Source: Ignavibacteria bacterium
Lineage (GTDB): Bacteria; Bacteroidota; Ignavibacteria; Ignavibacteriales; Melioribacteraceae
Assembly (NCBI GenBank): GCA_027347805.1
Contig: DAIEQP010000054.1
Location: 1 to 12,188, forward strand
Direction: 5' to 3'
DNA: 12,188 nt
In this document: positions 1 through 6,946 of the stretch, one piece after another
Layout: each line of letters opens with the position of its first letter
How positions within the stretch are numbered: the first letter of the stretch is position 1
Made by a program: the position numbers and the translations under genes
Notes under the pieces: generated by a model
What the model saw: the letters and a program-made list of their open reading frames with translations, nothing else
The model's database searches: none
Told to the model about the DNA's origin: nothing

Positions 1-30
1 AATGCGGGCAATAAAATTTTTGCCCGCATT
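1..30. terminator. Perfect 11-bp hairpin, probable (bidirectional) intrinsic terminator
   Basis: AATGCGGGCAA (1-11) and TTGCCCGCATT (20-30) are exact reverse complements around an 8-nt AT loop. The hairpin starts directly after the stop codon of the minus-strand membrane protein gene, so it most likely ends the M1 peptidase/membrane protein transcript. The minus-strand U-tract would lie outside the window. Read on the plus strand, the stem runs into a short T stretch, so it could also terminate a gene upstream of the window. Confidence 0.75.
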
Positions 31-945
31 TTATAAACTTTCGTCAATTATTATTTCCTGTGTCTGCAGCGGCTGTGTTCTCACCATATAATATTCATTA
101 AAAAATTCATACTCGCCTGCAATTAACCAGATTTTAGCAAAGAAGCGGAACCACACAATTCCCTGCTGAATGATTAACATAACTAAAATCATGAGACTGC
201 TGTTCATGGCGAGAGATGAATCAACAAAGAGATATAAAATTGAAATTAAAACTGGAACCAGTATTAACAAAATAAACAATGGATAGGTAAAATGAATTTT
301 CGAAGTTGCAAACGAGAAAGAGGTTCCGATTGACCGCCACACTTTTTTTGTATCTTCTTTAACAATAATAATTTTTGCGTAATCCGAAATGATTGAAAAA
401 TAACCGAATAAAATTAGCTGCAATATCAGCCAGATAACAATTACAGTGGCCATCGCAGGTTCCGGTGATTCACTTACTGCGGCCATCAGAAAAGCAAGTA
501 TTAATGCCAGAAAGATTGCTCCGGCTAATTGTAATATTAATATGTAAAGCCCGAGACGCAGAAACCGAAGGAAATATTTTGCACATCCTCCGAAAAATTG
601 CTTACCGGTTGGATTATTACTTTTTTCGTTCATAATTCTTAACACGCCGCCGGTAAAAAAAACTGTAAATAAAAAATATGCTGCAGCCATCCAGAACATT
701 ATTGTAAAAAACGGCCGAATCAAATCTCCATGGTTATTCATCAAATCCATAATGACTGTAAAATCAAATTCACCTAGAAGTTTATTTACAATCGGCCTGC
801 TATTAAAGTTATTTGTTGTAATTACTTTAAATGGTAATACCGCCATCAACGCCAGCAGAAGAGTAGTTAAATAAATTATCAAAGAAGTTTTTTTCTGTCT
901 GCCGGCTTCACTAAATCCACTTTTATATGCGTTAAATATTTTCAT
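31..945 (-). CDS. Six-helix integral membrane protein of unknown function
   Basis: This 304-residue polytopic inner-membrane protein is not one I can assign to a named family. Hydrophobic segments lie at about residues 20-40, 78-101, 131-156, 164-186, 218-241 and 249-276. The N-terminus is short and basic, and the C-terminal tail is acidic. The frame is open further upstream to 999, but the ATG at 945 is preceded by a strong AGGAGG (953-958 on the plus strand) with 7-nt spacing. An ATG six bases upstream would sit only one base from that SD and is rejected. The SD contains the TAG stop of the M1 peptidase gene (TAGGAGG), so translation of the two genes is probably coupled. The gene ends at a strong hairpin. 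A role linked to the peptidase is suggested by the operon only; no catalytic or transport motif is visible. Confidence 0.85.
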   Translation of the reverse strand: MKIFNAYKSGFSEAGRQKKTSLIIYLTTLLLALMAVLPFKVITTNNFNSRPIVNKLLGEFDFTVIMDLMNNHGDLIRPFFTIMFWMAAAYFLFTVFFTGGVLRIMNEKSNNPTGKQFFGGCAKYFLRFLRLGLYILILQLAGAIFLALILAFLMAAVSESPEPAMATVIVIWLILQLILFGYFSIISDYAKIIIVKEDTKKVWRSIGTSFSFATSKIHFTYPLFILLILVPVLISILYLFVDSSLAMNSSLMILVMLIIQQGIVWFRFFAKIWLIAGEYEFFNEYYMVRTQPLQTQEIIIDESL

Positions 946-952
946 TTTCATT

Positions 953-958
953 CCTCCT
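953..958 (-). promoter_or_regulatory. Strong Shine-Dalgarno overlapping the upstream stop codon
   Basis: AGGAGG on the minus strand lies 7 nt before the ATG at 945 and shares bases with the TAG stop of the M1 peptidase gene (957-959). It fixes the start of the membrane protein and indicates reinitiation coupling. Confidence 0.8.
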
Positions 959-2960
959 AAAACAACATTGATACAGCAAGCATTGCATTTTGAATCCAAT
1001 GAAGAAATTTTACAGAATATTTTTTGAATACACCTGTTTCGGGTTCGGTTGTCAAACTGTTATTAATAACATTTACATCCAAAGGAATTTTGTTGAATGG
1101 ATCCAGCTGAGCTGTGACAATTTTTGATTTTGTTTCATACTCAAACTTTTTTGTTCTTGACCGGCCGTCCCATTTTTCAACTATTTTTTTACCGTCAGCA
1201 AATGTAATCAGCACTTCCACCGGAAGTTTAACTTCTCCTTTTCGATAAATAACCACTGAGGATTTATTTTTATTCATACTAGAACTTTTTACAAAAGTTT
1301 TTTTGCCCTCTTTATCAAAAACCCCGAAATCATTTTCTGCATCTGTATTTGAAATAGAGGCTACCGAGTAATCGCAAACATCATTTCCATACAGAACCTG
1401 GTCGAAGAACCAGTTCATATTATCACCGAACTTTCTTCCATGATCTCTTAGTGTTACTTCATTAACAATCGCAATAAAATCTTTTACACACGGATGCTTA
1501 AACTTCCATCTCTCAAAATATATTTTCATTATCTCATTCATCGTATTCATTCCAAGCAATCCCTCCAGCGTTTTAAGCATTACAGCCGTTTTCATGTAGG
1601 TAAAACCGCCGTATCCACCCTCAGTATATTCCCACGACTTACGATAAATTTCTGCAAGCTTTGGATTTTTCATGCCGGAATAACTGAAACGAGACATTTC
1701 AAAATCACCTACTTTGAATCCGGCGATATTAACTGATCCGGTTGCTAAGCCATAAGTATCATCCATAATTCTTGTTTCAAAATATTGATTAAAGCCTTCA
1801 TCAAGGAAAGCTTCTTCAAATTCATTCGACGCAAGCATTCCCATAAAATAATTATGACCGAATTCATGAACAGTAACTAATTCAGGCATTCGCAGACCTT
1901 TGGGCATTTTCCAAATCGTACCTGCAGTAATGAATGTTGGATATTCCATTCCTCCAGACCCGAAAGCATTTAATGGAGGATCAACAATCGTGAGATTTGG
2001 ATAAGGATAACTGCCAAGATTTTTTTCGAAATAATTAAGCGCCGCTTTTGCTGAAAAAAAATGTCGGTCTGACTGATCAAAATGTTCAGGTTGTATCATC
2101 AACTTAATTTTGACATCCTTCCATTGATCATAAACAACTTTAAAGTCTGGTGAAGCTGTCCATGCAAAATCAATTACATCTTCAGCACGATAAATATGTG
2201 TAACCGTTCCATCATTATTTTTTTTGGATGACTGCAAAACACCAACTGCTCCCACCACAAATTTTGAAGGTACATTAATTGATACATCATACACTGCAAA
2301 GTCAGCATAAAATTCACTGTTTGCATGATACTGGTGGCAGTTCCATCCTCCCTTTTCTGCATAACGAATTCCAGGGTATTCATAAACTCCTATCTTTGGA
2401 AACCATTGACCAACAAGAAAATAATTATCGGCAAAGCCTGAGCGGGCAAAAACTTTTGGTAACTTGGCAATAAAGTTTATCTGCAGTTCAATTTCCTCTC
2501 CTGGTCTTAACGGTTTATCAAGTTTAATACTTGCAACTGTTTGATCATATTTGTTATTATCATCGGGCTGTATGAATCTTATGTTTTTTGTTAGATCTGT
2601 ACCGCTGCTTTGTTTAATTTTTACTATATCAATCCAGCCAAAAGATTTTTCATCATGTCGATCCATTTTTTCCGATCTCAATTGTCCGCCTGATTCGGTC
2701 ATAAAAGTTGATCTCGAATTTTTAAACGCATTCAAATAAAGATGAAATTGAAGTTCATTAATTATATCCGGAGACGTATTCTTCCATTTCAAAATTTCAA
2801 ATCCATCCAGCGTTTTTTTATCAGCATCCAGCTTTACAGAAATATTATAGTGAACAATTCTGCTGCTCAATGGCTGTTTAAATATAATCTGGGAATAAAT
2901 CCCTGACTGTATCATAAATGTTACGGCAATAAAATAATAGAGAATGAATTTTGTCTTCAT
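957..2960 (-). CDS. Secreted M1 family (gluzincin) zinc metallopeptidase
   Basis: This is a 667-residue zinc-dependent M1-type peptidase, probably exported. A signal peptide covers about residues 1-23 (basic MKTK, hydrophobic core, IYS before Q24). The zinc site is HEFGH at 365-369 with the third ligand Glu388, an exact HExxH-x18-E pattern. The exopeptidase/N-terminus recognition motif is GGMEYP (336-341), a variant of GxMEN. Tyr455 in the YMKTA stretch sits where M1 enzymes carry their transition-state tyrosine. The N-terminal beta-saddle covers about 30-245, the thermolysin-like domain about 250-500, and a short beta-rich domain follows at about 560-630. No T9SS sorting domain is seen. The C-terminus ends in a short hydrophobic stretch (about 650-667). 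Aminopeptidase activity is expected from the family; substrate specificity cannot be read. The ATG at 2960 has no clear SD. It is divergent from the ferredoxin gene and forms an operon with the downstream membrane protein. Confidence 0.93.
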   Translation of the reverse strand: MKTKFILYYFIAVTFMIQSGIYSQIIFKQPLSSRIVHYNISVKLDADKKTLDGFEILKWKNTSPDIINELQFHLYLNAFKNSRSTFMTESGGQLRSEKMDRHDEKSFGWIDIVKIKQSSGTDLTKNIRFIQPDDNNKYDQTVASIKLDKPLRPGEEIELQINFIAKLPKVFARSGFADNYFLVGQWFPKIGVYEYPGIRYAEKGGWNCHQYHANSEFYADFAVYDVSINVPSKFVVGAVGVLQSSKKNNDGTVTHIYRAEDVIDFAWTASPDFKVVYDQWKDVKIKLMIQPEHFDQSDRHFFSAKAALNYFEKNLGSYPYPNLTIVDPPLNAFGSGGMEYPTFITAGTIWKMPKGLRMPELVTVHEFGHNYFMGMLASNEFEEAFLDEGFNQYFETRIMDDTYGLATGSVNIAGFKVGDFEMSRFSYSGMKNPKLAEIYRKSWEYTEGGYGGFTYMKTAVMLKTLEGLLGMNTMNEIMKIYFERWKFKHPCVKDFIAIVNEVTLRDHGRKFGDNMNWFFDQVLYGNDVCDYSVASISNTDAENDFGVFDKEGKKTFVKSSSMNKNKSSVVIYRKGEVKLPVEVLITFADGKKIVEKWDGRSRTKKFEYETKSKIVTAQLDPFNKIPLDVNVINNSLTTEPETGVFKKYSVKFLHWIQNAMLAVSMLF

Positions 2961-2992
2961 GCGGAAACCATATTGATATGATTATTTAAATA

Positions 2993-3022
2993 CAAAATTG
3001 CTGTTATGCAACTAAAAGTCAA
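2993..3022 (-). promoter_or_regulatory. Putative Bacteroidota-type promoter for the M1 peptidase gene
   Basis: On the minus strand TTG (3020-3022) is followed after 19 nt by CAATTTTG (2993-3000). This is one mismatch from the Bacteroidota -7 consensus TAnnTTTG, at the expected spacing from a -33 TTG element. It lies 32 nt upstream of the ATG at 2960. The match was made by eye and the region is AT-rich, so chance is possible. Confidence 0.35.
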
Positions 3023-3116
3023 TTAAACCATTAATGAATCTATACATTCTTGTTCAGATTAAATTTATTAATGCAGAGCAGAGGTCTTTAATTTTTATTT
3101 TTTCGATCGACTATAC

Positions 3117-3146
3117 ATTGTGTTTGGTTTAGAATTATTATTTTTG
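3117..3146 (+). promoter_or_regulatory. Putative Bacteroidota-type promoter for the ferredoxin gene
   Basis: ATTG (3117-3120) is followed after 18 nt by TATTTTTG (3139-3146), a full match to TAnnTTTG. It lies 42 nt upstream of the ferredoxin ATG at 3189, leaving room for the SD at 3176-3180. If it is used, transcription starts downstream of the ATG at 3120, which excludes that longer start. Confidence 0.4.
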
Positions 3147-3175
3147 AACCGGCTTTTTAAAACTTATAAATCCCC

Positions 3176-3180
3176 GGAGG
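3176..3180 (+). promoter_or_regulatory. Shine-Dalgarno deciding the ferredoxin start
   Basis: GGAGG with 8 nt to the ATG at 3189. The in-frame ATG at 3120 has no SD and would add 23 non-conserved residues before the ferredoxin fold. Confidence 0.8.
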
Positions 3181-3188
3181 AATTTTTT

Positions 3189-3488
3189 ATGTCTATAATG
3201 ATAACAGATGAATGCATCTCTTGTAATGCTTGTGGTGCAGAATGCCCAAACGATGCTATTTATGATGGCGGCGCTGCATATCTTTATGGCGGCGAAGAAA
3301 AACCAGCTCTGAATGATGAACATACATACATTGTTCCCGACAAATGTACAGAATGTGTTGGTTTTAATGATGAACCGCAATGTATTCAGGCATGTCCAAC
3401 TGAAGCAATTGTTCCAAATCCAGATCATGTTGAAACAAAGGAACAATTAATGGCAAAGAAAGAACATCTTGATAAAATTGGCAGATAA
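3189..3488 (+). CDS. 2[4Fe-4S] ferredoxin, Alvin/Chlorobium type
   Basis: This is a 99-residue soluble low-potential electron carrier with two [4Fe-4S] clusters. Cysteines are C9, C12, C15, C19 (CxxCxxCxxxCP) and C53, C56, C65, C69 (CxxC-x8-CxxxCP). By family precedent cluster I uses C9/C12/C15/C69 and cluster II uses C53/C56/C65/C19. The 8-residue gap between C56 and C65 is the hallmark of the Allochromatium/green-sulfur ferredoxins. The loop between the halves (about residues 27-48) is longer than in the 60-80 residue classical proteins. I associate this insert with Bacteroidota/Chlorobi homologues. A charged helical tail covers 80-99. The start is set by GGAGG 8 nt upstream. The gene is monocistronic, with its own terminator directly downstream. 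The partner enzyme (for example a 2-oxoacid oxidoreductase) is not in the window. Confidence 0.95.
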   Translation: MSIMITDECISCNACGAECPNDAIYDGGAAYLYGGEEKPALNDEHTYIVPDKCTECVGFNDEPQCIQACPTEAIVPNPDHVETKEQLMAKKEHLDKIGR

Positions 3489-3510
3489 ATTTTCTTTTCT
3501 ATTGAAGCAG

Positions 3511-3533
3511 CCCCGGTTTTACCGGGGTTTTTT
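3511..3533 (+). terminator. Intrinsic terminator of the ferredoxin gene
   Basis: CCCCGGT (3511-3517) pairs perfectly with ACCGGGG (3521-3527) around a TTT loop and is followed by six Ts (3528-3533). It starts 22 nt after the ferredoxin stop, so the next plus-strand genes probably use their own promoter. Confidence 0.93.
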
Positions 3534-3592
3534 ATTTTAAAGGAACCGAAAAACATTTCAAGCTTTATAAACGGTGGCAATTCAACAAATGA

Positions 3593-4021
3593 ATGAATTT
3601 AAATCTGATTATAACTCTACTTGTGAGCGGAGGAATTATTATAAATGCCCAAAGCGATTCATCACTAGATAAAAAATATCCGAAAGATTCGAATACCGTT
3701 GGTCTACCAAACAAAATGAAATTACATATAAAAGATTTTGTGATTCAAAATAAAGATCTTGATCTAATTAGACCTGCTGACGGGATGAATTATATTGTAA
3801 ATGGAGATACTTTAATATTCTCTAAAGAAGAAATCGAAAGCGAATTAACAGTGGCTGAATTAAAAGCGATTAGAACAAACCGAAACACATCGTTTGCTTA
3901 TATAACACCACGAATAATTGATGAAGAAAAAGAATTTCCGGCTCTTTTTCGGTTTAGAAATATTCTCGGGATTTCAAAAACAATTGCAGTAATAATAATT
4001 ATTTTGCTATCGATATTTTGA
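3593..4021 (+). CDS. Small exported/membrane-anchored protein, first of a diverged tandem pair
   Basis: This 142-residue protein is not one I can assign to a family. It has a Sec-like N-terminal signal or anchor (about 4-19, ending NAQ at 18-20), a polar exported-looking middle, and a strongly hydrophobic C-terminal segment (about 126-142) that ends the protein. It may therefore be held in the membrane by its C-terminus with almost no cytoplasmic tail. A motif at 76-90 (FSKEEI...L...EL) and LGISK at 125-129 recur in the next gene (84-98 and 130-134) in the same order and nearly the same spacing, which suggests duplication followed by divergence. The stop TGA overlaps the next ATG (TGATG), so the two are translationally coupled. 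There is no convincing SD; a GGTGG lies 15 nt upstream. Codon use looks like that of neighbouring genes, and the gene is probably real. Confidence 0.7.
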   Translation: MNLNLIITLLVSGGIIINAQSDSSLDKKYPKDSNTVGLPNKMKLHIKDFVIQNKDLDLIRPADGMNYIVNGDTLIFSKEEIESELTVAELKAIRTNRNTSFAYITPRIIDEEKEFPALFRFRNILGISKTIAVIIIILLSIF

Positions 4022-4500
4022 TGACGAAACCAATAAACACCCTGATTTTTCTATTTCTGCCGGTAATTCTTCTTGGCCAAATAAATATTGATTCATCTAA
4101 AAGTGAAAAAAAGAAAAATATTGACAATCGAAACAATTCCACACCCCAAGTCATTCAACATCAATTCCTAAATCCAATTCCCAAGAACACCTTTGAGAAA
4201 ACGGAACTGCCATTAAATCTGCAAATATTTTCGAAAGCCTTTGCAAATGATTATAAGCCCAGCCCGGTTTTTTCGAACGAAGAACTTGCCAGCGGTTTAT
4301 CCGACGACGAATTAAGTTCGTTCAATAACAATAAACTAAAAATGCAAAAAGAGCTTTATGATTTTTATGGTGAGGATTTGATTGACATCGAAAAACTTCT
4401 TGAATCAATAGGATTAAATAAAGATCAAGTGATTGCATTAGCTGCAGCATTAAAATTCATTTTCGCTCAGGGACTGCTTAGAGCACCTGTTAAAAATTAA
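4021..4500 (+). CDS. Small secreted protein, second of a diverged tandem pair
   Basis: This 159-residue protein has no recognisable family. A signal peptide spans about 1-20 (hydrophobic run, then LLGQ). A polar, low-complexity Lys/Asn/Ser-rich linker follows (about 25-60). The C-terminal half is helical and acidic, with FSNEEL...L...EL at 84-98 and IGLNK at 130-134, then an Ala-rich hydrophobic helix (about 136-150). These two motifs match the upstream protein in order and spacing. Here the terminal helix is less hydrophobic, so this copy may be fully periplasmic. The start is the ATG whose A is the last base of the upstream TGA; a TTG three bases earlier is less likely. The context supports one transcript and possibly a heteromeric pair. 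Function is unknown. Confidence 0.7.
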   Translation: MTKPINTLIFLFLPVILLGQINIDSSKSEKKKNIDNRNNSTPQVIQHQFLNPIPKNTFEKTELPLNLQIFSKAFANDYKPSPVFSNEELASGLSDDELSSFNNNKLKMQKELYDFYGEDLIDIEKLLESIGLNKDQVIALAAALKFIFAQGLLRAPVKN

Positions 4501-4502
4501 AT

Positions 4503-4589
4503 GCCGCTGCGATCTTGGCAATTGCCGCAAGAGCTATTACCCTTTCTGTAATTATCTCGCCCCGATTCATAAAGAATCATCGCAGCGAC
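4503..4589. repeat. Imperfect inverted repeat in the 4501-4733 intergenic gap
   Basis: GCCGCTGCGAT (4503-4513) pairs with ATCGCAGCGAC (4579-4589) over 11 bp with one mismatch, enclosing about 65 nt. The enclosed part contains a perfect 10-bp palindrome, GGCAATTGCC. It begins 2 nt after the stop of the second tandem gene. No T-tract follows closely, so it does not look like a standard terminator. It could be a structured 3' UTR or a decayed sequence. The rest of the gap to 4733 holds no gene I can support. Confidence 0.45.
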
Positions 4590-4733
4590 AGAATAATAGT
4601 CGGAATTTCTTTTTAAAAATGAAGTACAAAAAAAATGGGAAAAAATCTTAAAGATTCGATTATTTTGTTTAACGTACATATTACACTTCAGCACCGGTTT
4701 GCTTATAATTGCATAAATAATTTCGGATTAATC

Positions 4734-5228
4734 ATGTTTCGTAAATCTATTTTAATATTAATTGTGTCGTTATCGTTTTTCTCATGCACAAAAGAGGTGC
4801 CTGAAAGAGAACGCAAATCAAAAGACTCAAACGAAGAAACAGTAATCCGTAAAGTGATAGATAATTATTTTACAGCATATAATGCCGGTGATATTGAGAC
4901 GGCTGTAGATTTACTTGATTCAAATTATCGTGGAATAGTATCCGATTCGGTTGATATAAATGGAATTGACGAAGCAAAAGATGATTTACTGAAATATGCA
5001 CGTCAATATCCAAAAGGCCATTGGGAATTTAAGATAGAGGAAGTTACTATCAGCGAAAACTATGCTTTCGTTTTAAGCACCAGTTCGTTTAGTGTACCCG
5101 GTCCGGTTAATGTAAAGAATCCTATTTATTCTGAAAGAAGTATGCGTGTTCTTAAACGTGATAAAATCAGCGGTTGGAAAATATTCAGGTACCTGGCCAC
5201 TCCAACATTTACATACGATGATAATTAA
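4734..5228 (+). CDS. Putative lipoprotein with SnoaL/DUF4440-like (NTF2-fold) domain
   Basis: This 164-residue protein is predicted to be an envelope-anchored lipoprotein. The signal peptide is MFRKS plus a hydrophobic core ending in FFSC, giving a lipobox with Cys18 as the acylated residue. After a charged linker (19-34) comes an NTF2-like domain at about 35-160. It opens with the typical helix (VIRKVIDNYFTAYNAGD) followed by ETAVDLLD, then curved beta strands ending in GWKIFRYLATPTF. This cone-shaped fold is used by SnoaL/DUF4440 proteins for small-ligand binding or catalysis, and nothing here fixes a substrate. The frame is open back to an ATG at 4635, but the lipoprotein signal makes the ATG at 4734 the right start. 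A TATAATTG (4704-4711) lies 23 nt upstream and may be a promoter element, with no good upstream partner. The gene ends 3 nt from the convergent anti-sigma gene. Confidence 0.82.
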   Translation: MFRKSILILIVSLSFFSCTKEVPERERKSKDSNEETVIRKVIDNYFTAYNAGDIETAVDLLDSNYRGIVSDSVDINGIDEAKDDLLKYARQYPKGHWEFKIEEVTISENYAFVLSTSSFSVPGPVNVKNPIYSERSMRVLKRDKISGWKIFRYLATPTFTYDDN

Positions 5229-5231
5229 TTA

Positions 5232-6437
5232 TTAAATCTGCCACTCGATTTCTTCCCACCATTTATACAGCATATCTTTATCAAGACGTATTATACCGGC
5301 TCGTGTTATGCTTTCTGGCGGGGGAAAGTGATTGCTTATTTCCTGGAAAATAATCTGCCGTTGAAGCTGCGAGACTCTTGGAATGAGTGCAAGTAAAGTC
5401 AACACATCACTCTCCCGGTAAGATTTGATTATTTTTTCAAGCGCCTGGTCGCCCCCATTTAATTCGTCAAAAGATTCAACTGCGTTTTTTAATGTATCAG
5501 ATGCATTTTGGTGAATCGGGATCCCCGGTTCTTTACCAACTCTTAATTCACATGAATAGTTTTCTTTCAAAAAATAATGTTCATCATTGAAAACGATTTC
5601 GACAAAAGCATATTTAACATTAATATTAGCATTACCAAGTTTATCTGCTTCAACAGAAAATTCTCCGCCTCTATCCAAAATTTTATGAACACCGACTTTA
5701 ATTGTTAATGAAGGCATATTAGTTGAATTAACAACTCTTATGCTTCCCCTTTCCATTACAATTGAATTTGAACCCTCTTTAGCTTTTTCCAGAATTAGAG
5801 CCGAGTTATATCCTACTTCAATAATTCCAATATTTGGAACGTTTACCTTTGCCCTAGCCTTTTCATCTGTAGATAGAACTCCGCCCGGGTTCCATAAATC
5901 ATTCTGAAGATTATTTCCATTAATTTTCTGATTACCCTCAAGCGATCTTACAGACCAGGGATAATTATATTTTTGAAGATCATAAATAAAATATCCTATT
6001 CCTATGACAAACAATGGAAGTAAAGTTAACAGTGTGTTCCTGATGTTTGATTTATCTCTACGTTTTAAAACGTGGGCTTTTAATACTTTCCGGGTTTTCA
6101 ATCTTCCGAAAACAATACTTTTTTTATTAACCTGTTTTTCCTGGTTGTCTTTTTCTTTTAAAATTCTAAGCGTGTCTTTGAGAGATTTTTTTGATGTATT
6201 AATCGAGGACTCACTCATACCTAAAAGTTCGGAGCGAACTGATTCGAGAATGTCTTTGGGTGGATCTATAACGAAAGGGAGTTTTTTTAATCGGTCAAAA
6301 AAAATGAATAGTTTTTGATACTCTTTTTTGCAAATCTCACAGTTCCGAATATGATATTCAATATCACGTTTCGAAATCAGATCGACAGAGCCGTCAATAT
6401 AATCATGCAAACTTATTTTAACTTCTTCGCACGTCAT
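5232..6437 (-). CDS. Transmembrane anti-sigma factor: ZAS zinc finger plus FecR-like domain
   Basis: This 401-residue single-pass regulator is predicted to hold the sigma factor encoded just upstream. The cytoplasmic N-terminus carries an anti-sigma zinc-finger (zf-HC2/ZAS) motif with His29, Cys33 and Cys36 (HxxxCxxC); Cys3 is a possible fourth ligand. A basic linker (about 80-130) leads to one transmembrane helix at about 135-152. The exported part has a FecR-like beta domain (about 165-300) with the usual GxxL...G.I.V and GGEFSV stretches. It ends in a helical region at about 315-401 that I do not recognise. The ATG overlaps the sigma TGA by 4 nt (ATGA), so the two proteins are probably made together. 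Family knowledge supports sigma sequestration and release on an envelope signal; the signal itself is unknown. No TonB receptor gene is adjacent, unlike classical FecIR systems. Confidence 0.88.
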   Translation of the reverse strand: MTCEEVKISLHDYIDGSVDLISKRDIEYHIRNCEICKKEYQKLFIFFDRLKKLPFVIDPPKDILESVRSELLGMSESSINTSKKSLKDTLRILKEKDNQEKQVNKKSIVFGRLKTRKVLKAHVLKRRDKSNIRNTLLTLLPLFVIGIGYFIYDLQKYNYPWSVRSLEGNQKINGNNLQNDLWNPGGVLSTDEKARAKVNVPNIGIIEVGYNSALILEKAKEGSNSIVMERGSIRVVNSTNMPSLTIKVGVHKILDRGGEFSVEADKLGNANINVKYAFVEIVFNDEHYFLKENYSCELRVGKEPGIPIHQNASDTLKNAVESFDELNGGDQALEKIIKSYRESDVLTLLALIPRVSQLQRQIIFQEISNHFPPPESITRAGIIRLDKDMLYKWWEEIEWQI

Positions 6438-6943
6438 AGGTTAAGCTTGCTTATTAGTTGCTGCCTGGTTTGAATCAAGATTGTTTTTAATTCATCTTCA
6501 ATCAGATTCGGAAAAAAAGTTTGAATTTCGCTATAAGAATAACCTTCGAGATCATGTAAAATAAAAACTGTTTTCTCAAGCAGTGGCAGCTGCTTTATTT
6601 GATACCCCAGAAATTCAACTTCGTCAGCATCAGTCGGGGCGCTTAATTTTGTGTTTCGATTTTTATCTGCCTCTTCCAATTCATCCATCGCAAAATTTAT
6701 TGCCATTCCTTTTATCCACTGCAAAAATGGTTTGTGTCTTGGAAATTCTTTTATTTCACCCCAGGCGGTTAAAAATGTTTTTACAGTAATTTTTTTTGCG
6801 GCTTTAATATCACCAAGAAGTCTATACACAACAGTAAAAACATTTCGCATGTTTATTTCGCAAAGTTCTAAAAAGCCGCGCTGCCGGCCTGATTGCGACA
6901 TGTCAATCAAATAATTAATATACGTTGTGTTCTCGTTTGCCAT
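6434..6943 (-). CDS. Divergent ECF-type RNA polymerase sigma factor
   Basis: This 169-residue protein has the ECF sigma layout. Region 2 is at about 22-92 (NVFTVVYRLLGD..AAK...TFLTAW at 34-61, then FLQWIKGMAINFAMDEL) and region 4 at about 114-166 (LPLLEKTVFILHDLEGYSYSEI, then a final helix). Compared with typical ECF factors, the acidic AEDxxQExF stretch is replaced by AKKITVKTF (49-57). The region 4 recognition helix (ELKTILIQTRQQL, 151-163) lacks the usual TVKSRLxRAR pattern. It may recognise an unusual -35 element or be weakly active. The start lies 3 nt after the pilin-like gene stop, and the TGA stop overlaps the anti-sigma ATG. It has no clear SD, so expression probably depends on translational coupling. 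Control is expected through the cognate anti-sigma factor encoded next. Confidence 0.85.
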   Translation of the reverse strand: MANENTTYINYLIDMSQSGRQRGFLELCEINMRNVFTVVYRLLGDIKAAKKITVKTFLTAWGEIKEFPRHKPFLQWIKGMAINFAMDELEEADKNRNTKLSAPTDADEVEFLGYQIKQLPLLEKTVFILHDLEGYSYSEIQTFFPNLIEDELKTILIQTRQQLISKLNL

Positions 6944-6946
6944 AAC

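Noticed and set aside
946..999. Upstream extension of the six-helix membrane protein (18 extra residues)
   Set aside because: The extension lies inside the coding end of the M1 peptidase gene and has no SD. AGGAGG at 7-nt spacing points to the ATG at 945.
1494..2739. Several plus- and minus-strand frames of 60-80 residues inside the M1 peptidase gene
   Set aside because: They overlap conserved peptidase coding sequence, including the zinc site, and have no plausible start signals.
3120..3188. Longer ferredoxin start with 23 extra residues
   Set aside because: There is no SD, the residues are outside the ferredoxin fold, and a promoter-like box overlaps the region. The ATG at 3189 has a strong SD.
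4497..4694. 65-residue minus-strand frame across the intergenic gap
   Set aside because: Low-complexity, Cys/Asn-rich product with no recognisable fold and no SD. It looks like a chance open frame.
4635..4733. 33-residue N-terminal extension of the lipoprotein
   Set aside because: It would bury the lipoprotein signal peptide inside the protein. The ATG at 4734 gives a standard signal with a lipobox Cys18.
5226..5234. Possible shared terminator between the convergent lipoprotein and anti-sigma genes
   Set aside because: Only 3 nt separate the stops. The AT-rich TAATTAATTA stretch has no GC stem, so no terminator can be supported.
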